Shown here one piece after another: positions 60,585-64,000 of a stretch of 64,000 nucleotides of DNA (position 1 is its first letter; each line of letters opens with the position of its first letter). A model generated the notes under the pieces. It worked only from the letters and a program-made list of their open reading frames with translations. It searched no databases and had not been told where the DNA came from. Source of the DNA: Paeniglutamicibacter psychrophenolicus (lineage in GTDB: Bacteria; Actinomycetota; Actinomycetes; Actinomycetales; Micrococcaceae); NCBI RefSeq assembly GCF_017876575.1, contig NZ_JAGIOE010000001.1, positions 3,514,443 to 3,578,442 on the forward strand, written 5' to 3'. The position numbers and the translations under genes were made by a program.

Positions 60585-60625
60585 TCAAGGTATCTTGACA
60601 CCCGAAAGTCGTCAAGATACCTTGA
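60585..60625 (-). promoter_or_regulatory. Promoter with twin TCAAG-N4-CTTGA operators for the small HTH gene
   Basis: TCAAGGTATCTTGAC (60585-60599) and its exact complement (60611-60625) form a 15-bp inverted repeat with an 11-nt spacer. Each arm is itself an imperfect palindrome TCAAG-N4-CTTGA. On the minus strand they include -35 TTGACG (60615-60610), a 17-nt spacer and -10 TACCTT (60592-60587). A protein on the sites would block both hexamers. Confidence 0.75.
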
Positions 60626-60657
60626 CGGGGAAATTGCGGCCCCGAGCCGAAAGGCGG

Positions 60658-60987
60658 TCAGCCCGCCAACGAGGTGAGCAGGAAGGCACAGTCCTCGTTG
60701 GCCACGACGTTGTGCACGGCATCGGGCAGCACGAACAGCCCGCCATGCTCGATCGTCTTTGACTCGCCTTCCCAGTTGACCACGATGGACCCGCGCAACA
60801 CCTGAAGGGTCGCGGACTCCGGTTTTTCATGGTCGTTCAACATGGACCCGGCCAGCAGCGTGACCAGGGTGTGGCGCAGGCGCCCGTCCTTGAGCACCGC
60901 GATGGCGCTGCGCCCATTGTTCGACGCCGCTGCCTTCTCCCATTCCTTCGTGACAAGTTGGTCAAGTTCAGCGCTGGTGACGTGCAT
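60658..60987 (-). CDS. Cupin-domain protein
   Basis: The 109-residue product has the small beta-barrel pattern of cupins: LLAGSMLNDHEKPESATLQVLRG (motif 1 region, with His and Glu) and GGLFVLPDAVHNVVANED (motif 2, His). This is similar to small stand-alone cupins annotated as detoxification or LuxR-type accessory proteins. Metal ligands are only partly conserved, so enzymatic activity is uncertain. ATG 60987 follows AGGGAAAG. It lies upstream of the HTH gene on the same strand but is separated from it by the HTH gene's own operator-promoter. Confidence 0.72.
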   Translation of the reverse strand: MHVTSAELDQLVTKEWEKAAASNNGRSAIAVLKDGRLRHTLVTLLAGSMLNDHEKPESATLQVLRGSIVVNWEGESKTIEHGGLFVLPDAVHNVVANEDCAFLLTSLAG

Positions 60988-61050
60988 GGTTCTTTCCCTG
61001 CCCTTTCAAAGACAACAACAAACACCTGGCCTGGGCCGGTTCCCCCAGCC

Positions 61051-61082
61051 TAGTGGTCTTTATCCTAAGTTCGTCGGGGGTC
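61051..61082 (+). repeat. Left terminal inverted repeat of the IS630-type element
   Basis: It matches the complement of 62658-62689 at 30 of 32 bases. It lies over the 3' end of the passenger gene, whose stop codon TAG (61065-61067, minus strand) is inside the repeat. Confidence 0.85.
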
Positions 61083-61427
61083 CATGTCCGCCCAGGCGGT
61101 GGGGTCGTTGAAGTAGAAGCCGCAGGCGGTGTCGAGGGCTTCCTCGGCACTGCCCACCGGCAGCCCCGTGGGCAGCACCGAATCGTCGTAGTCGTCGTGG
61201 CTGGCGCGGTAGATGGCAAATCCCCAGATGTGTGCCGAGCCGCCGTAGCGCAGCCGGCATAGCTTCTGCACCATGGACTCCCCGTCCTCCTGGACCAGCG
61301 CGTCGACATAGGCGAACCTGGCCCGGAACCGCATCCGGATGTCGGCGACCTGGGGCCAGCGTTCGCGCGCCCGGATGGCCAGGCGCTGTTCCAGGGAGGA
61401 CTTGGTCGAGTCGGGGATGGTGGCCAT
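61065..61427 (-). CDS. Passenger gene: small soluble protein of unknown function
   Basis: The 120-residue product starts MATIPDSTKSSLEQRLAIRA and has the conserved-looking stretches LCRLRYGGSAHIWGFAIYRA and EEALDTACGFYFNDPTAW. These resemble small chromosomal proteins I remember from Arthrobacter, of unknown function. The last five to six codons and the stop are made of the IS terminal repeat (ending MDPRRT), so its native C-terminus was probably replaced. The start ATG 61427 is divergent from the transposase, 90 nt apart. Whether the altered protein works is unknown. Confidence 0.65.
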   Translation of the reverse strand: MATIPDSTKSSLEQRLAIRARERWPQVADIRMRFRARFAYVDALVQEDGESMVQKLCRLRYGGSAHIWGFAIYRASHDDYDDSVLPTGLPVGSAEEALDTACGFYFNDPTAWADMDPRRT

Positions 61428-61517
61428 GGTTCGTATTCTTCCCCATTTTCCGCCGTTTGCACCCGCCTCCCGGCGGCCTGGTTGACGACGGGGCGGTGCG
61501 GGGTGGATAACGGAAAC

Positions 61518-62659
61518 ATGGCCGTGAAATCCCCGTTTCTGATCCATTTGAATCCCGCCGAGCAGGGGGTGCTGGGATACCGCGCCCGCGGCTCCAAGAG
61601 GCCCCACCGCGAGGTGGAGCGTGCCCGGATCATCCTCGCGGCGGCCCGCGGGGAACCGCTGGCACGGATCGCCGCCGCCCTGGGCGTGCACGTGGACACG
61701 GTCCGCAAGTGGTGCAAGCGCTTCGCCACCGAGGGGATGGCCGGGCTCAAGGACCGGCACCGATCCGGGCGGCCGCGGGTGTTCACCGCCGTGCAGGTCG
61801 CCGGGATCAAGGCCCTGGCGTGCACCCCTCCGACCGACAGGGGCCTGCCGTTGTCGCGGTTTTCCACCGGCGAGATCGTTTCCCTGGCCCGCGCCGAGCA
61901 TCTGGTCCAGAGCATCAGCCCGACCACCGTCTGGCGGTGGCTGGACACCGATGCGATCAAGCCCTGGCAGCACCGCTCCTGGATCTTCCCCCGGGACCCC
62001 GACTTCGCGCTCAAGGCCGGACGCGTCCTTGACCTCTACGCACGCACCTGGAATGGGCAGCCGCTGGGGCCGGATGACTATGTGGTCAGCGCGGATGAGA
62101 AATCCCAGCTCCAGGCCCTGCACCGCCGGCACCTGTCCCTGCCGCCCGGACCGGGACGTGCCGAACGCATCGAGTTCGAATACTCCCGCGGCGGGACCCT
62201 GGCCTACCTCGCCGCCTATGACGTGCACCGGGCCCGGGTCGCGGGTTCCATCGCCCCGAGCACCGGCATCGCGCCGTTCATGGCGCTGGCCGGCCAAGTC
62301 ATGGCCACCGAACCCTATGCCTCGGCCCGCCGGGTGTTCTGGGTGGTGGACAACGGGTCCTCGCACAACCGGGCCCCTCCGTCGCCCGGATGAGCGCGGC
62401 GTGGCCGAACGCCACTCTGGTGCACCTGCCGGTGCACGCCTCCTGGCTGAACCAGGTGGAAATCTACTTCTCCATCCTGCAGCGCAAGGCCATCGCCGGC
62501 GCCGACTTCCCGGACCTGGACGCCCTGGCCGAACGGATCATGGCATTCCAGGAGCGCTACAACGCGACGGCGGACCCCTTCGACTGGAGATACACCCGGC
62601 GCGACCTCAACGACTACCTCCACCGGCTGGCCGCGCACGAACCCGCGTTTGCCGCCTGA
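61518..62659 (+). pseudogene. IS630-family DDE transposase, frameshifted
   Basis: The N-terminal part has an HTH (LARIAAALGVHVDTVRKWCKR) and the first two catalytic Asp residues, in VVSADEKSQLQ and WVVDNGSSH. The frame then ends at 62391-62393. The rest (MSAAWPNATLVHLPVHASWLNQVEIYF, containing the catalytic Glu in NQVEIYFSILQRK) continues in the -1 frame to 62659. The total length is 1142 nt, one short of a multiple of three. This fits a single-base deletion near 62370-62378 in GGGCCCCTCC. A programmed -1 shift is possible but the site is not a good slippery heptamer. Start ATG 61518 gives MAVKSPFLIHL. Confidence 0.85.
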
Positions 62660-62689
62660 CCCCCGACGAATTTAGGAAAAAGACCACTA
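62658..62689 (-). repeat. Right terminal inverted repeat of the IS630-type element
   Basis: It is the complement of the left repeat at 30 of 32 positions. The transposase stop codon TGA (62657-62659) overlaps its inner edge. Confidence 0.85.
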
Positions 62690-62695
62690 GGGCTT

Positions 62696-64000
62696 TCAGT
62701 CCTCGAACCCATAGAAGTAGCGCTCAAAGACCTGCCGTGCCCGCCGGGTGGCCTTGAGGTAATCATCCTCCATCACCGAGGCCTCCCCCGGCGCATAGCC
62801 GCACCAACGGGCCACCGCTTCCATGTCACGCCAGGAATTGGGCAGGACATCGCTGACCCGTCCGGTGCAAATCAAACCGGCGCTCCTGATCCTGGTCGCC
62901 AGGGACCAGGCATGGTCCAGCAGCGCCACGTCCTCGGCCGGGATGATCCCGGCCTCGGCGATGGCTGCCAGCGCAGGGCGGGTCGAGGTGGTGCGCAGTG
63001 CCGGATGGTCCTTGGCGTGGCTCATCTGCATCAGCTGGACCAGCCATTCGACATCGCTGAGGGAGCCGCGGCCCAGCTTCAGGTGCCGCTCGGGCTCCGC
63101 GCCGCGGGGCAGGCGTTCGGCCTCCACGCGCGCCTTGATCCGACGGATCTCCCGGACCTGCTCCACACCCATCGCCTGCTCGTAGCGCAGGGGCCCGACC
63201 ATTTCCATGAAATCGGCGGCCAGCTCCTCCGAGCCCGCCATGGGCGTGGCCCGCAGCAGCGCCTGCTGCTCCCAGATCTGGGACCAACGCCGGTAGTACT
63301 CCTCGTAGGCCGCCAGGGACCGCACCAGCGGCCCGCTCTTGCCCTCCGGGCGCAGCGCGGCATCGATCTCGAGCCGCGGTTCGGCCTGGATGGCCGGGAC
63401 CATGGGCTTGCCCAGCAGGGAGCCCAGCGCGGTGGCGATGCGCAATGCCTGCTCCTGGGCGGCCTGGGTGTCGGAGCCCGCGAAGGCGCGCTGCACGAAC
63501 ATCACGTCGGCGTCGGAGCAGTAGCCGATCTCGTGCCCGCCCTGCCTGCCCATGGCGACCACCAGGAACTCGCCCAGCTGCGCGGTGGTCTCGAACTCGG
63601 TCCGCTGTGCCACTTCCAGGGCACCGCGCACCGCGGCGCGGTCGTTGTCGGTCAGCGCCTTGCCCACTTCATCCTGGTCGATGACGGCGGCGCCATCGGC
63701 CAGGGCGATGCGCAGGATCTCGCGCCGCCGGATCACCCTGATCAGCCGGATCGCCTGGTCCGGACCGAGATTGCGCTTGAGCTTCGAGGAAATCTCGCCC
63801 CACAGGGCCTCGTAGCCCAGGGGCTGAAGCAGTTTCTTGGACCCCAGCCAGGCGGTCGATTCCGGGGAGACCTCCAAGAGGTCGGTGATGAAGCGGGAGT
63901 TCGACAGCATCTTGCACAATCGCTCGGCCGCCGCGTTGGAGTCCCGCAGCATGCCCAGGTACCAGTGCGATTCGCCCAGGGACTCGCTCAGCCGCCGGAA
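62696..64000 (-). CDS. glnE: Glutamine synthetase adenylyltransferase/adenylyl-removing enzyme (partial)
   Basis: This bifunctional enzyme adds AMP to, or removes it from, glutamine synthetase (Tyr402 of GlnA here). The window holds the C-terminal 434 residues; the frame is open to the edge. Visible are the second nucleotidyltransferase motif MGRQGGHEIGYCSDADVMF, in which Cys replaces the usual Gly, and LGRGSLSDVEWLVQLMQ. The C-terminal helical region ends in FYGFED. The stop is 6 bp from the IS element. In many actinobacteria glnE directly follows glnA; here about 4.5 kb of accessory DNA separates them. Confidence 0.93.
   Translation of the reverse strand, partial: FRRLSESLGESHWYLGMLRDSNAAAERLCKMLSNSRFITDLLEVSPESTAWLGSKKLLQPLGYEALWGEISSKLKRNLGPDQAIRLIRVIRRREILRIALADGAAVIDQDEVGKALTDNDRAAVRGALEVAQRTEFETTAQLGEFLVVAMGRQGGHEIGYCSDADVMFVQRAFAGSDTQAAQEQALRIATALGSLLGKPMVPAIQAEPRLEIDAALRPEGKSGPLVRSLAAYEEYYRRWSQIWEQQALLRATPMAGSEELAADFMEMVGPLRYEQAMGVEQVREIRRIKARVEAERLPRGAEPERHLKLGRGSLSDVEWLVQLMQMSHAKDHPALRTTSTRPALAAIAEAGIIPAEDVALLDHAWSLATRIRSAGLICTGRVSDVLPNSWRDMEAVARWCGYAPGEASVMEDDYLKATRRARQVFERYFYGFED

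Larger units (their letters stand above)
61051..62689 (+). mobile_element. IS630-type insertion element with a passenger gene
   Basis: The element is bounded by 32-bp terminal inverted repeats, 61051-61082 and 62658-62689. They agree at 30 of 32 positions (mismatches at repeat positions 12 and 19) and each begins with TAGTGGTCTTT. The outermost TA on each side fits the TA target duplication of IS630/Tc1 elements. Inside are a minus-strand passenger gene (61065-61427) and a frameshifted DDE transposase (61518-62659). No extra repeat lies between them, so the two genes belong to one unit of about 1.64 kb. It sits 6 bp after the glnE stop codon. Confidence 0.82.

Noticed and set aside
60585-60625. 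Inverted repeat as a terminator of the cupin gene
   Set aside because: The stem is AT-rich, each arm is itself a palindrome, and the arms overlap -35 and -10 hexamers. Operator use explains it better.
62360-62395. Programmed -1 frameshift in the transposase
   Set aside because: The zero-frame codons GCC CCT do not form a good slippery heptamer and no clear downstream stimulator was seen, so a single-base deletion is simpler.

Overview
The window is 64 kb of high-GC actinobacterial chromosome. Gene content points to Micrococcaceae (Arthrobacter or Paeniglutamicibacter-like). The supporting features are a topoisomerase IV pair (parC/parE), a mycothiol-type ArsC-like protein, a fused CydDC, the actinobacteria-only families DUF3093, DUF3159, DUF3710, DUF4191, DUF4192, DUF4193, DUF5998 and DUF7455, SepH, and many genes whose -10 box lies 6-9 nt before the start codon (leaderless style). 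Genus and family are inferred from recognised proteins, not from a search. I saw no rRNA, tRNA or CRISPR array.

Layout. 1-8.4 kb: sdhCAB (succinate dehydrogenase, minus strand, sdhB cut by the window edge), an ArsC-like phosphatase, a DRGH nuclease and an acyl-CoA synthetase, separated by long gene-poor gaps. 8.4-21.4 kb: aconitase, then a conserved block resembling M. tuberculosis Rv2689c-Rv2699c. It holds an RNA methyltransferase, a KimA-like APC permease, the divergent TrkA-type proteins CeoB and CeoC, DUF3159, an OB-fold protein, DUF3710, dut, DUF3093 and DUF4193, and is followed by sepH. 21.5-29.6 kb: a phosphodiesterase, DUF5998, a GNAT/acyl-CoA ligase fusion, parC and a small membrane protein. 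29.6-37.2 kb: cydA-cydB-cydDC (minus strand), divergent from a BlaI-type repressor and an M56 membrane protease. Two identical-architecture dyads lie between them. 37.2-45.1 kb: parE, DUF7455, sigA, DUF4192, an MFS transporter and a PAC2 protein. 45.4-58.2 kb: a second conserved block resembling Rv2213-Rv2221c, with pepA, lpd, sucB/dlaT, a small membrane protein, osmC, a membrane kinase, lipB, lipA, DUF4191, RDD and glnA. 58.2-62.7 kb: an accessory segment lying between glnA and its regulator glnE. It contains an ECF41 sigma factor with its target epimerase, a small HTH regulator, a cupin, and an IS630-type element that carries a passenger gene. 62.7-64 kb: glnE, cut by the window edge.

How the genes fit together. 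Much of the window is central respiration and the TCA cycle: aconitase, the E2 and E3 subunits of 2-oxoacid dehydrogenase, the two lipoate enzymes that activate them, succinate dehydrogenase, and cytochrome bd with its assembly exporter. Nitrogen control is represented by glnA with an upstream GlnR-like box and by glnE. K+ homeostasis is probably served by the APC permease with CeoB/CeoC.

The most interesting regulatory signals are four. (1) Two TTCTAC-N5-GTAGAA dyads lie 22 bp apart in the cydA promoter, next to a BlaI/M56 pair. (2) A perfect ECF41-type promoter drives the epimerase-sigma operon. (3) A twin 14-bp operator brackets the promoter of a 67-aa HTH protein. (4) A 20-bp dyad lies in front of aconitase. 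The IS630-type element is unusual because its left terminal repeat supplies the last codons and the stop codon of the passenger gene.
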